Shown: in pieces, positions 1 to 7,609 of the stretch
Position numbering within the stretch: the stretch's first letter is position 1
Layout of the letters: the number at the start of each line of letters is the position of its first letter
From: Bacillota bacterium
GTDB taxonomy: Bacteria; Bacillota; Clostridia; Clostridiales; Clostridiaceae
Assembly: GCA_023427705.1 (NCBI GenBank)
Contig: JAEZAL010000217.1
Location: 1-26,667 of the forward strand
Direction: 5' to 3'
DNA: 26,667 nt
Position numbers and translations under genes: made by a program
Notes under the pieces: generated by a model
Database searches by the model: none
What the model was told of the DNA's origin: nothing
Seen by the model: the letters and a program-made list of their open reading frames with translations, nothing else

Positions 1-21
1 TCCATCTACTGATGCTGGTAT

Positions 22-1791
22 TTAAAGTGCGCCATCATTTACTAACTTAACAACTTCTGCTCTTAATACTTCGTCATAATTTACTCCTGTAAGCTTCCAG
101 TTATTATCTATACTTCTTTCAATAACACCTTTTTTAGTATTAACAATATAATCTGTAATTAAGTCTCTCATATCAGAAATATTATCATTATTTGTATCAT
201 GTATCTTTTCATGTGTTCCTGGTTCAAATACTCCTGATCCCACTAATACTGAATCATATCTATAGTTGTTTACTGATAGGTATACTACATCAGTATCTTC
301 AACAACTTTACCATCCTTTTGGAATTTAAGGTTTTCAATCCTATTTCCTGGTGCTTTAGCAATATTTATTTCATAGCTAACTCCACTAAACATATCATAT
401 TGATATAATCTTATATCAGGATTTAAAGATACTGTTAAATCTCCATTATTAAAAGTATTGTAAATGGAGGAAGTCCATTCCATAAAGCTCTTAAGTTGTT
501 TTCCTGTAGTTTTTACTGTATAAAGCTTATTATCATATTTATAAATCTTAGATACATCTGATTTCTTTATCTCACCAGATTTCATATTAGAATCAGCATC
601 AAATAAAGCTGCTGCTGATACAAGATATACGTCAGCTGGATTAATATCTTTGTCCTCTAAATGTTTAGCACTATTATACAGTTGAACTTCATTTACGAAA
701 TCTGTTACTCCTTGATCTCTAACTAAAGATTCTGGAATATCTGCAATTTCATTTTCATCTGCTAAACTTGGTCCTACAAGATTACCTATAGGTGTTTCAG
801 CATCTTTCTTAGCTCTTTCATCATAACTACTTAATGAATTTGCTAAGTCAGCATCCTCGCTAACTCCAGATGTACTAATGAAACTTCCTACCTTGTTAGT
901 TATTTCATTATTTGCATTTAAATTTATTACAACTTTTCCTAAGCTTCCTCCATTATTGCTAGGTTGAATTAAAATTGTATCTCCTACTTTTTCTTCGAGG
1001 TTAGTCATATGACTATGTCCCATAATTATTACATCTATTTCTGGATTACCTTCTGCTATTTCTTTTGCAGAGTCTCCACCATATTCGCCTTCGAATCCCA
1101 TATGAGCACTTACTACGTAAACATCTGCTCCACCTTCTTTTGTTTTTATTACCTCCATTACTTTTTTAACTTCTTCTACTGGATTTGTTGGAGTATATCC
1201 TACTAAATTAGGTCCATCCCATCTAGTGATATGTGGTGTAACAACTCCAATTGTTGCAACTTTTACTCCATTTTTTAAAGTTTCAATATTATATGCATCA
1301 AATACTCTTTTACCATCTTTATAAAGATTAGCACATAATACAGCTATATTAGCGCTTTTGGCTTGATTTGTTATAGCAAATAACTTATCCATTCCAAAAT
1401 TAAACTCATGGTTACCAAAAGTATAGGCATCATATCCTATTTTACCTAATCCTAATATCATTGGATTTACTGCATCATTTAAAAATAAATGATTATAGTT
1501 TCCTTGAATGGTATCTCCATTATCAAGAACAATAGTATTTTCATTTGCAACTCTTTCTTGCTGAATTAATGTTGCTATTTGTGTTAATCCTCCATCTGAC
1601 TTTGTTGCTCTTGCATAGTCATATGGAACAAATCTGCCATGCAAATCTGTTGTAGCAAGAATTTGAATTGTTTTCGTTGATACTTCGTCTGCTGTAGCTT
1701 TTACTAAATTCATCGGTAAATTACCAATAATAAAAGTAAAGGCTACAACTGAAGCTAAGAATTTCTTGAAATTCCCCTTTTTAATTCCCAT
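22..1791 (-). CDS. Secreted CpdB-like 2',3'-cyclic-nucleotide phosphodiesterase / 5'-nucleotidase
   Basis: This 589-residue calcineurin-like phosphoesterase probably removes phosphate from nucleotides and 2',3'-cyclic nucleotides outside the cell. It starts with a signal peptide (KKFLASVVAFTFIIGNLP, about residues 6-27). The metal-binding motifs are in order: TTDLHG (D49, H51), DNGDTIQGN (D90 region), GNHE (126-129), H230 in SAHMG, and GHSH (258-261). The C-terminal 5'-nucleotidase domain covers about 345-545, with the CpdB-type YDMFSGVSYEI substrate region near 465 and a VNNYR motif near 507. AGGAGGGG lies 5 nt before the ATG. It is the last gene after the nucleoside importer and would feed it nucleosides. 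It has no C-terminal anchor (LPXTG or SLH). The stop may be premature: the frame after TAA reads IPASVDG to the window edge (see findings). Family certain; exact substrate inferred. Confidence 0.9.
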   Translation of the reverse strand: MGIKKGNFKKFLASVVAFTFIIGNLPMNLVKATADEVSTKTIQILATTDLHGRFVPYDYARATKSDGGLTQIATLIQQERVANENTIVLDNGDTIQGNYNHLFLNDAVNPMILGLGKIGYDAYTFGNHEFNFGMDKLFAITNQAKSANIAVLCANLYKDGKRVFDAYNIETLKNGVKVATIGVVTPHITRWDGPNLVGYTPTNPVEEVKKVMEVIKTKEGGADVYVVSAHMGFEGEYGGDSAKEIAEGNPEIDVIIMGHSHMTNLEEKVGDTILIQPSNNGGSLGKVVINLNANNEITNKVGSFISTSGVSEDADLANSLSSYDERAKKDAETPIGNLVGPSLADENEIADIPESLVRDQGVTDFVNEVQLYNSAKHLEDKDINPADVYLVSAAALFDADSNMKSGEIKKSDVSKIYKYDNKLYTVKTTGKQLKSFMEWTSSIYNTFNNGDLTVSLNPDIRLYQYDMFSGVSYEINIAKAPGNRIENLKFQKDGKVVEDTDVVYLSVNNYRYDSVLVGSGVFEPGTHEKIHDTNNDNISDMRDLITDYIVNTKKGVIERSIDNNWKLTGVNYDEVLRAEVVKLVNDGAL

Positions 1792-1939
1792 TTTACCCCT
1801 CCTAATATTTTATTTATGTTATTTTAATAATAACCGTATTAATTTTATGATTGACTATAATTATTTAATCTTATTGAATTTATTTACTTATCTGTATTAT
1901 TTTTACATTTAAACCCAAAAAAAATTTGTTGGTAAAAAT

Positions 1940-2002
1940 AAATAGACATCTAGCGTTGACTTAGATATTTACTATCTATATAAAACTCTTAGATGTCTAT
2001 TT
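1940..2002 (-). terminator. Long-loop inverted repeat after the transaldolase gene
   Basis: Arms 1940-1952 and 1990-2002 form a perfect 13-bp stem. A nested 6-bp stem (1962-1967 with 1973-1978) sits in the loop. On the minus strand the stem is followed by ATTTTTACC, a modest U-tract. It lies 28 bp after the transaldolase stop, so it probably ends the nup operon. The 37-nt outer loop is unusual and also contains a plus-strand promoter-like sequence. Confidence 0.55.
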
Positions 2003-2029
2003 TTCAAATAACCAATCTTTTAAAAATAA

Positions 2030-2674
2030 TTATTTATTACTTTCATTCCAATCCTTTAAAAATTTTTCTATACCTATATCTGTTAAAGGATTCTTTGTCA
2101 TTTGAGTTAAAACATTATATGGAATTGTTGCTATATGAGCTCCAGCTAATGCTGCTTCAATACTATGAATTGGGCTTCTAACACTAGCAGCTATTATTTC
2201 TGTCTCTAAATTATGAATTTTAAAAACTGATGCTATTTCTTTAATAAGCTCAATCCCCTTACTTCCTATATCATCAATTCTACCTATAAATGGACTAACG
2301 TAGCTTGCCCCTGCTCTTGCTGCTAATAAGGCTTGAGCAGTAGAAAAAATTAATGTTACATTAGTTTTTACTCCCTTAGCTGATAATATATTAACTGCCT
2401 TCAATCCTTCTATAGTCATTGGAATTTTTATAACTACATTTGGATGAATTTTAGTAAGTTCAAGAGCTTCTTCTACCATTTCAGTATGTTTTAAGCTTAT
2501 AACTTCAGCACTTATAGGCCCATCAACAATAGATGTAATTTCCTTTATTACTTGCTTAAAATCTCTTCCTTCTTTTGCTATAAGGGATGGATTTGTAGTT
2601 ACGCCACAAATAACACCCATATCATTTGCAATTCTGATTTCATCTACATTAGCTGTGTCTAGAAATATTTTCAT
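2030..2674 (-). CDS. tal: Transaldolase, small TalC-like type
   Basis: The 214-residue protein belongs to the short transaldolase / fructose-6-phosphate aldolase family (a TIM barrel forming a Schiff base). The lysine is K83 in IKIPMT, with GVTTNPSL at 24-31 and TNVTLIFS at 104-111. Two residues separate true transaldolases from Fsa-type aldolases. Here E57 (SAEV) and F129 (SPFIGR) replace the Fsa Gln and Tyr, so transaldolase activity (sedoheptulose-7-P + glyceraldehyde-3-P to erythrose-4-P + fructose-6-P) is the better call. The start has GGGGGA upstream. The gene begins 40 bp after nupQ with no terminator between, so it is probably the last gene of the nucleoside importer operon. That would route pentose from salvaged nucleosides into glycolysis. 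Confidence 0.9.
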   Translation of the reverse strand: MKIFLDTANVDEIRIANDMGVICGVTTNPSLIAKEGRDFKQVIKEITSIVDGPISAEVISLKHTEMVEEALELTKIHPNVVIKIPMTIEGLKAVNILSAKGVKTNVTLIFSTAQALLAARAGASYVSPFIGRIDDIGSKGIELIKEIASVFKIHNLETEIIAASVRSPIHSIEAALAGAHIATIPYNVLTQMTKNPLTDIGIEKFLKDWNESNK

Positions 2675-2714
2675 ATCTCATTCCCCCATATATAATATTT
2701 TTTATCTTAATATG

Positions 2715-3662
2715 TTATCTCTTACCTGTATCAAAAGGTTCTCCAGAAGCCTTAGGTGCTTGTGATGATTTAGAGAATAATACTAAAGCTATTAAAGTTA
2801 CTATATAAGGGAATGTTTTTAGTATTACTCCAGGTATTTGAGCTAATGATGGTATAACTTGTGAAACATTGGCAATTGTTGAAGCAAATCCAAAGAAGAA
2901 AGTTGCTCCTAGTATTCCAAGTGGTTTCCATTGACCAAATATTAATGCTGCTAAAGCAAGGAATCCTAAACCAGCAACATTACCATTAAATTCGCCTGAA
3001 TATGTTAATAGTATTATAGCTCCACCTAAAGCTGACATTCCTCCAGATATCATAACACCTATATATCTCATTTTAAATACGCTAACTCCAGCTGCTTGTG
3101 CTGCTTGAGGGTGTTCTCCACAAGCTCTTAATCTTAAGCCAAAACTAGTCTTATATAATAAGAATCCACTAACTAATAATATTACTAATACTAACCAAGT
3201 AGTAGCATATGTCTTAGTGAAGAAAAGTGGTCCAATTACAGGTATTTCTGAAAGTATTGGAATATCCCTAGGAATAAATCCATTAGCTACTCTTATATTA
3301 CCACTACCTGTAATATTTCTTGCTAAATATATTGTTAATGCTCCAGCCATCATATTAATAGCTGTACCACTTATAGTCTGATCTGCATTTAAATTAATAC
3401 TTGCAAAAGCATGAAGTAATGAGAATAATACTCCTACTATTACTGCTACTAATAATCCAATCCATAATGCCCCTGGCACTCCGCTTGCTTGCAATTTAGA
3501 AACTGATAAAGCTCCAGCAAAAGAACCAATTATCATAAGTCCATCTAACCCTATATTTACAACTCCACTTCTTTCACAATAAAGTGCTCCTAAAGCTGTT
3601 ATTAATAAAGGAATTGTATAAGAAATTGCATATGGAAAAACTTGTTCAATTAAACTCCACAT
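2715..3662 (-). CDS. nupQ: Nucleoside ABC transporter permease (NupQ type)
   Basis: This 315-residue polytopic membrane protein of the BPD_transp_2 (sugar/nucleoside) permease family has about 8-9 hydrophobic segments. Near the N-terminus is the family signature CERSGVVNIGLDGLMIIG (about 29-46). A second typical segment, GEHPQAAQAAGV, is near 182. With NupP it forms the membrane channel of a BMP-dependent nucleoside importer. Its ATG shares a base with the nupP stop (TAATG at 3660-3664), which indicates translational coupling. The C-terminus is short and polar (SSQAPKASGEPFDTGKR). Symbol follows the B. subtilis nupNOPQ guanosine importer; the substrate here is inferred from the neighbouring BMP lipoproteins and nucleoside phosphorylase. 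Confidence 0.9.
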   Translation of the reverse strand: MWSLIEQVFPYAISYTIPLLITALGALYCERSGVVNIGLDGLMIIGSFAGALSVSKLQASGVPGALWIGLLVAVIVGVLFSLLHAFASINLNADQTISGTAINMMAGALTIYLARNITGSGNIRVANGFIPRDIPILSEIPVIGPLFFTKTYATTWLVLVILLVSGFLLYKTSFGLRLRACGEHPQAAQAAGVSVFKMRYIGVMISGGMSALGGAIILLTYSGEFNGNVAGLGFLALAALIFGQWKPLGILGATFFFGFASTIANVSQVIPSLAQIPGVILKTFPYIVTLIALVLFSKSSQAPKASGEPFDTGKR

Positions 3663-4750
3663 TATTTTTCCACCACCCTTTCAGTAGAAATATCTTTTTT
3701 ATTAGACTTGTCCTTTTTAGCTTTTTTAAACTTTTTGATAACTTTATCCATTATCATACTAGTTGCTGCAAAATAAATTATTGTAGCCATTATAGTATCT
3801 GCAAGTTCTGGTGGTACTTTTACAGCAGCATTCATAAATCCTTTTCCTACATACAATAATCCAAAGAATAATGATGAGAAAACAACTCCAATAGGATTAC
3901 TTGCTCCAAGTAAGGCAACTGCTATCCCATCAAAGCCTTGGCTTGGCATTACACCTATTTGCATTATATTTGCATTTCCTGTATATTGTATTGCTCCTGC
4001 AAGACCTGATAAAGCACCAGCTATCATCATTGATACAACTATATTTCTATTAACAGGCATACCTGCATATTCTGCACCAAATCTATTAAATCCAACAGCT
4101 TTTAATTCATATCCTAAAACTGTCTTATTTAAAATAAACCATATTATTAAAACTGCTATTAAAGCTAAGAAAATTCCTAAATTTATATATGAACCTTTAA
4201 ATATATTTGTTAACCACTCTACTCTTAAAGTAGCTGTTTCTGGTAACATTCTAGATTCAGTTTCTAAGAATTCACCTTTGAAGTATAGTGGAACCATGTA
4301 ATAAACTACCCAATAAGCTATCCAGTTCATCATTATAGATGATACAACTTCGTGTACATTAAATTTGGCCTTTAAAAGTCCTGGAACTGTAGCCCATAAA
4401 GCTCCCCCTAGAACTCCAACAGCTATAACTATAGGAACTAATATCATCTTAGGTAAATCTAAAGTTAGTCCTACTGCTATAGAGCAAAAACCACCAAATA
4501 ACATTTGTCCAGGAGTACCTATATTAAATAATCCTGTTTTAAATGCAAAGGCAACTGAAAGTCCTGTATGCATCAAAGGTGTAGCTGTAGCAATAGTATT
4601 TCCTATTCTCTCCAGGTTCATTAATCCACCTTTAAATAAGTATTTATATCCTTCAACAGGGTCAAATCCCATAACAAGCATTAATAAAGCACCAGCTATA
4701 AGTCCAAGTATTACAGCCATTATGGATTTTATACCTTGATCTTTTCCCAT
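3662..4750 (-). CDS. nupP: Nucleoside ABC transporter permease (NupP type)
   Basis: This 362-residue permease is the partner of NupQ in the nucleoside importer and belongs to the same BPD_transp_2 family. It has about 8-10 transmembrane segments, starting at about residues 9-28 (IMAVILGLIAGALLMLVMGF). Family motifs are FKTGLFNIGTPGQMLFGG near 70-87 and FNRFGAEYAGMPVN near 220. The C-terminal tail is strongly basic (KKFKKAKKDKSNKK) and presumably cytoplasmic. It starts in a TAATG overlap with the nupO stop, with AGAGGTGA upstream. Position between nupO and nupQ matches the usual nup/bmp operon order. Confidence 0.9.
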   Translation of the reverse strand: MGKDQGIKSIMAVILGLIAGALLMLVMGFDPVEGYKYLFKGGLMNLERIGNTIATATPLMHTGLSVAFAFKTGLFNIGTPGQMLFGGFCSIAVGLTLDLPKMILVPIVIAVGVLGGALWATVPGLLKAKFNVHEVVSSIMMNWIAYWVVYYMVPLYFKGEFLETESRMLPETATLRVEWLTNIFKGSYINLGIFLALIAVLIIWFILNKTVLGYELKAVGFNRFGAEYAGMPVNRNIVVSMMIAGALSGLAGAIQYTGNANIMQIGVMPSQGFDGIAVALLGASNPIGVVFSSLFFGLLYVGKGFMNAAVKVPPELADTIMATIIYFAATSMIMDKVIKKFKKAKKDKSNKKDISTERVVEK

Positions 4751-6279
4751 TAAGCTTCACCTCTCTTTATTCCTGCCATCATTAATCCAACTTCATTTTC
4801 ATCTGTTTCAGAAGCATTAACTATTCCTATAAGTTCACCATTATTAACTATAGCTATTCTATCTGAAACGTTTAATATTTCATCTAATTCAAGAGAAACT
4901 AAAAGTACAGCTTTACCACTATCTCTTTGCTCAACAAGTCTCTTGTGTATGTATTCTATTGAGCCTACATCTAGTCCTCTAGTTGGTTGTACAGCAATTA
5001 ATAAATCAGGATCTGATTGAATTTCACGTCCAATTATTCCTTTTTGCTGATTTCCTCCTGATAAAGATCTAGCTATAGACTTTCCACCTTCTCCAGATCT
5101 TACATCGAAAGTATCTATAATTTCATTTGCATATTTTTCAATTTTATTTCTATTTATAAGTCCATTTTTAGAAAAAGGTTCATTCTTATATGCTTTAAGA
5201 ACCAAATTATCTTCTAAAGTATAATCCAAAATAAGTCCTCTTTTATGTCTATCTTCCGGAATATGTGCTATTCCTTCATCTATTCTGTTTCTTATAGAAT
5301 CTTTTGTAATATCCTTACCATTAAATAATATTTTTCCTTCTTCTATATTCCTCATGCCAGTAATAGCTTCTACTAATTCTGATTGTCCATTTCCTTCTAC
5401 TCCAGCTACACCAACAATTTCGCCTTTTCTCACTTCTAAATTGAAATTCTTTAATCCAAGAACTTTCTTATTATTTTTAACTGATATATTTTCTATCTTT
5501 AGAACTGTCTCTCCAACATTAGCTTCACCTTTTTCTACAACAAAGGATACTTGTCTTCCAACCATCATTCTCGCCATATCAGCTTCAGAAGTCTCTTTAA
5601 CATTAACAGTTCCTATATATTTTCCTCTTCTAATTACAGTACATCTATCTGCAGCTGCTTTAATTTCTTTTAACTTATGTGTAATTAAAATAATAGATTT
5701 ACCTTCATTAATAAGATTTCTCATAATTTCTATTAAATCTTCAATTTCCTGTGGAGTCAGTACAGCTGTTGGTTCATCAAAAATAAGAACTTCTGCATTT
5801 CTATAAAGCATCTTTAATATTTCAACACGTTGTTGCATACCAACTGATATATCTTCAATCTTTGCATATGGGTCAACATTTAATCCATAGGCTTTAGATA
5901 ATTCTTCAATTTTCTTTGCTGCACTTTTTATATCTATCGATAAGAATTTCTTTGGTTCTAAACCTAAAATAATATTTTCAGTTACAGTAAAGTTTTCAAC
6001 TAATTTAAAATGCTGATGAACCATACCTATTCCTAAGTCATTAGCTACATTAGGACTTGAAATTTTAACTTCTTTACCATTTACTTTTATTACCCCAGCC
6101 TCTGGACTATACATTCCAAATAACATTCCCATTAATGTAGATTTACCAGCTCCATTTTCTCCTAAAAGAGCATGGATTTCGCCTTTTCTAAGCTGTAATG
6201 TAACGTTATCATTAGCTACTATTCCAGGAAACTCCTTACGAATATTAAGCATCTCTACAACATACTCCATATAATTCAC
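4750..6279 (-). CDS. nupO: Nucleoside ABC transporter ATPase with two nucleotide-binding domains (NupO type)
   Basis: This 509-residue protein fuses two ABC ATPase domains, as is usual for ribose/nucleoside importers. Domain 1 has Walker A GENGAGKST (40-48), signature ISVGMQQR (144-151), Walker B VLIFDEPT (164-171) and H201. Domain 2 has the degenerate P-loop GVEGNGQSE (293-301), signature LSGGNQQK (406-413) and LLIAVQPTRGLD (427-438). The lost GKS and the Glu-to-Gln change are normal for this family, so only the first site is likely fully active. The start is ambiguous. GTG at 6279 follows AAGGAA by 4 nt and overlaps a small upstream ORF as GTGA, which favours it. ATG at 6270 has only GGTGA upstream. 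Confidence 0.92.
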   Translation of the reverse strand: MNYMEYVVEMLNIRKEFPGIVANDNVTLQLRKGEIHALLGENGAGKSTLMGMLFGMYSPEAGVIKVNGKEVKISSPNVANDLGIGMVHQHFKLVENFTVTENIILGLEPKKFLSIDIKSAAKKIEELSKAYGLNVDPYAKIEDISVGMQQRVEILKMLYRNAEVLIFDEPTAVLTPQEIEDLIEIMRNLINEGKSIILITHKLKEIKAAADRCTVIRRGKYIGTVNVKETSEADMARMMVGRQVSFVVEKGEANVGETVLKIENISVKNNKKVLGLKNFNLEVRKGEIVGVAGVEGNGQSELVEAITGMRNIEEGKILFNGKDITKDSIRNRIDEGIAHIPEDRHKRGLILDYTLEDNLVLKAYKNEPFSKNGLINRNKIEKYANEIIDTFDVRSGEGGKSIARSLSGGNQQKGIIGREIQSDPDLLIAVQPTRGLDVGSIEYIHKRLVEQRDSGKAVLLVSLELDEILNVSDRIAIVNNGELIGIVNASETDENEVGLMMAGIKRGEA

Positions 6280-6362
6280 CGCTTTCCTTTTTTATAGATA
6301 TAAGAAGCTGCCGCAACAGCTAAAAATTCTAATGCATAATATAATAATTTTACATTTTCCAT
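6276..6362 (-). CDS. Candidate 28-residue single-pass membrane protein between bmpA and nupO
   Basis: This short ORF fills the gap between bmpA and nupO. It starts MENVKLLYYALEF, continues LAVAAAS and ends YIYKKGKR. That gives one hydrophobic helix (about 5-23) followed by a basic tail, typical of a C-in small membrane protein. Its TGA overlaps the nupO GTG by 4 nt (GTGA), the classic arrangement for translational coupling. An in-frame TAA two codons upstream fixes the start. The weak point is the absence of a clear Shine-Dalgarno sequence before the ATG. It could be a transporter accessory subunit or a coupling leader; alternatively it is a chance ORF in a structured spacer. I recognise no family. 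Confidence 0.45.
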   Translation of the reverse strand: MENVKLLYYALEFLAVAAASYIYKKGKR

Positions 6363-6387
6363 TATTTATTTTCATTGTGCGACAGCT
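6306..6387 (-). other. Inverted repeat in the bmpA-nupO spacer
   Basis: Arms 6306-6315 and 6378-6387 can pair over 10 bp (one G-U on the minus-strand RNA) across a 62-nt loop. The left arm can instead fold locally as a 5-bp hairpin (6306-6321). No U-tract follows, so it is not an intrinsic terminator. It may protect or process the bmpA mRNA end and lower transporter expression relative to the binding protein. It overlaps the small membrane ORF. Confidence 0.4.
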
Positions 6388-6397
6388 ACTAAATAAA

Positions 6398-7513
6398 TTA
6401 ATTAATTAAATCTCCCTTTTCAGCAGATACTTTAATCTTTCCATCTTGTATTTCTTTATAAACTTCATTAACTTTAGATTGAGTTTCATCAGATAGATTT
6501 GGATTCTTTTCTGGTATACCTACTCCACCTGTTTTAGCATCAAATGTTAAAGTTTGTCCACCTGGGAACTTACCATCTAACTCATCTTTAATAATATCAA
6601 ATGTTGCTGTATCTATTTTCTTCATTGCAGAAGTTAAGATTATTGATTTTTCTCCATCATAAACACCTTCTGAATATTGGTCAACGTCAACACCAATTAC
6701 CCAAGCTTCTTTTCCTGCAGTTGCTCTAGCCTTAGCTTCATTAATAGCTCCAACTCCAACTCCACCAGCTGCTGTGAATATAGCCTTAACACCATTATCA
6801 TACATAGTAGCAGCTAATTGTTGTCCTGCTGCAACGTTATCAAATGATCCTTGATAAACTACATTTTCAGCCTTAATATTCATCTTAGTTTCTAAGTTTT
6901 CATTAGCGTATTTAACACCTTGTTGGAATCCCCAGTTAAACTTTTGAACTGCTGGAATTTCCATACCACCTATAAAACCAAGTTCTCCTTCTTTTAATTC
7001 AAGAGCTGTTGCAACACCTGCTACGAATCCTGCTTCATGCTCAGCAAAGAAAACTGCAACTGAATTTTCTCCAACTACTGCTTCTCTTGCATCGCCTTCT
7101 TTACCATTGTTTGGTGATCCATCAATAATTACAAATTTAGCATCTGTATATTTTGTTTGTGCATTGAATATTGCAGTTTCAAATTTAAATCCAGGAGTAA
7201 CTATAAATTTATATCCTGTATCATAAAGATTTCCTATTTCTTTCATATAATCAGCTTCTGTAGTTCCAGCTGGTTTTATATAGTTGCTGTCAACTCCTAG
7301 TTCATCTTTAGCTTTTAAGATACCTTCCCAAGTACCTTGGTTAAATGACTTATCATCAATAGTTCCTGCATCAGTAACCATACCTACCTTTAATGCTGTT
7401 TCAGTAGGTTTGTCAGTTCCAGTATCTCCTGTACTCTCACCACTATTTCCACAAGCAACTAGGCCTGTAATCATAAGCGCTGAAAGTGTTAGTGCTATTA
7501 ACTTTTTTTTCAT
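6398..7513 (-). CDS. bmpA: BMP-family nucleoside-binding lipoprotein (BmpA/NupN)
   Basis: The 371-residue extracellular solute-binding lipoprotein captures nucleosides for NupOPQ. The start was moved inward to ATG 7513, which has GGAGGG 7 nt upstream and opens directly into a lipoprotein signal (MKKKLIALTLSALMITG). The lipobox LVAC places the modified Cys at residue 21. A Gly/Ser/Thr-rich linker follows (about 22-38). BMP (PnrA-like) hallmarks are DDKSFNQGTWEG near 53, FVIIDGSPN near 129, a GVGVGAIN segment near 250 and VIGVDVDQYSEG near 275. It is the first gene of the importer operon, separated from nupO by 118 bp containing a small ORF and an inverted repeat, which may allow a higher dose of binding protein. 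Nucleoside specificity is inferred from family and context. Confidence 0.93.
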   Translation of the reverse strand: MKKKLIALTLSALMITGLVACGNSGESTGDTGTDKPTETALKVGMVTDAGTIDDKSFNQGTWEGILKAKDELGVDSNYIKPAGTTEADYMKEIGNLYDTGYKFIVTPGFKFETAIFNAQTKYTDAKFVIIDGSPNNGKEGDAREAVVGENSVAVFFAEHEAGFVAGVATALELKEGELGFIGGMEIPAVQKFNWGFQQGVKYANENLETKMNIKAENVVYQGSFDNVAAGQQLAATMYDNGVKAIFTAAGGVGVGAINEAKARATAGKEAWVIGVDVDQYSEGVYDGEKSIILTSAMKKIDTATFDIIKDELDGKFPGGQTLTFDAKTGGVGIPEKNPNLSDETQSKVNEVYKEIQDGKIKVSAEKGDLIN

Positions 7514-7533
7514 ATATAATCCCTCCATAAAAT

Positions 7534-7563
7534 AATATATAGCAATCTTTGTTATATACAAAG
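7534..7563 (-). promoter_or_regulatory. Candidate bmpA promoter overlapped by a palindromic operator
   Basis: On the minus strand, TTTGTA (7557-7562) and TATATT (7534-7539) are separated by 17 nt, upstream of the bmpA ribosome binding site. A 17-bp palindrome, CTTTGT-N5-ACAAAG (7547-7563), covers the -35 box and part of the spacer. This is where a repressor would act. The lacI-family gene ends only 47 bp upstream and is the obvious candidate. The promoter match is moderate; the palindrome is exact. Confidence 0.5.
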
Positions 7564-7609
7564 AAATGCGCAAATTTAAAATTTTCTGATATTTTTATAG
7601 TTTTTTTAC

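Noticed and set aside
2030..2674. Fructose-6-phosphate aldolase (FsaA) for the TalC-like gene
   Set aside because: The diagnostic positions are Glu57 and Phe129, as in transaldolases, not Gln and Tyr.
4365..4739. Long plus-strand ORFs opposite nupP, nupO (5354-5806) and cphA (19623-20099)
   Set aside because: They have no ribosome binding sites, have unnatural residue composition, and lie fully antisense to well-recognised genes.
7514..7609. Purine or other riboswitch ahead of the nucleoside importer
   Set aside because: The 96-bp gap is too short and lacks the three-way junction and conserved loop motifs of a purine aptamer.
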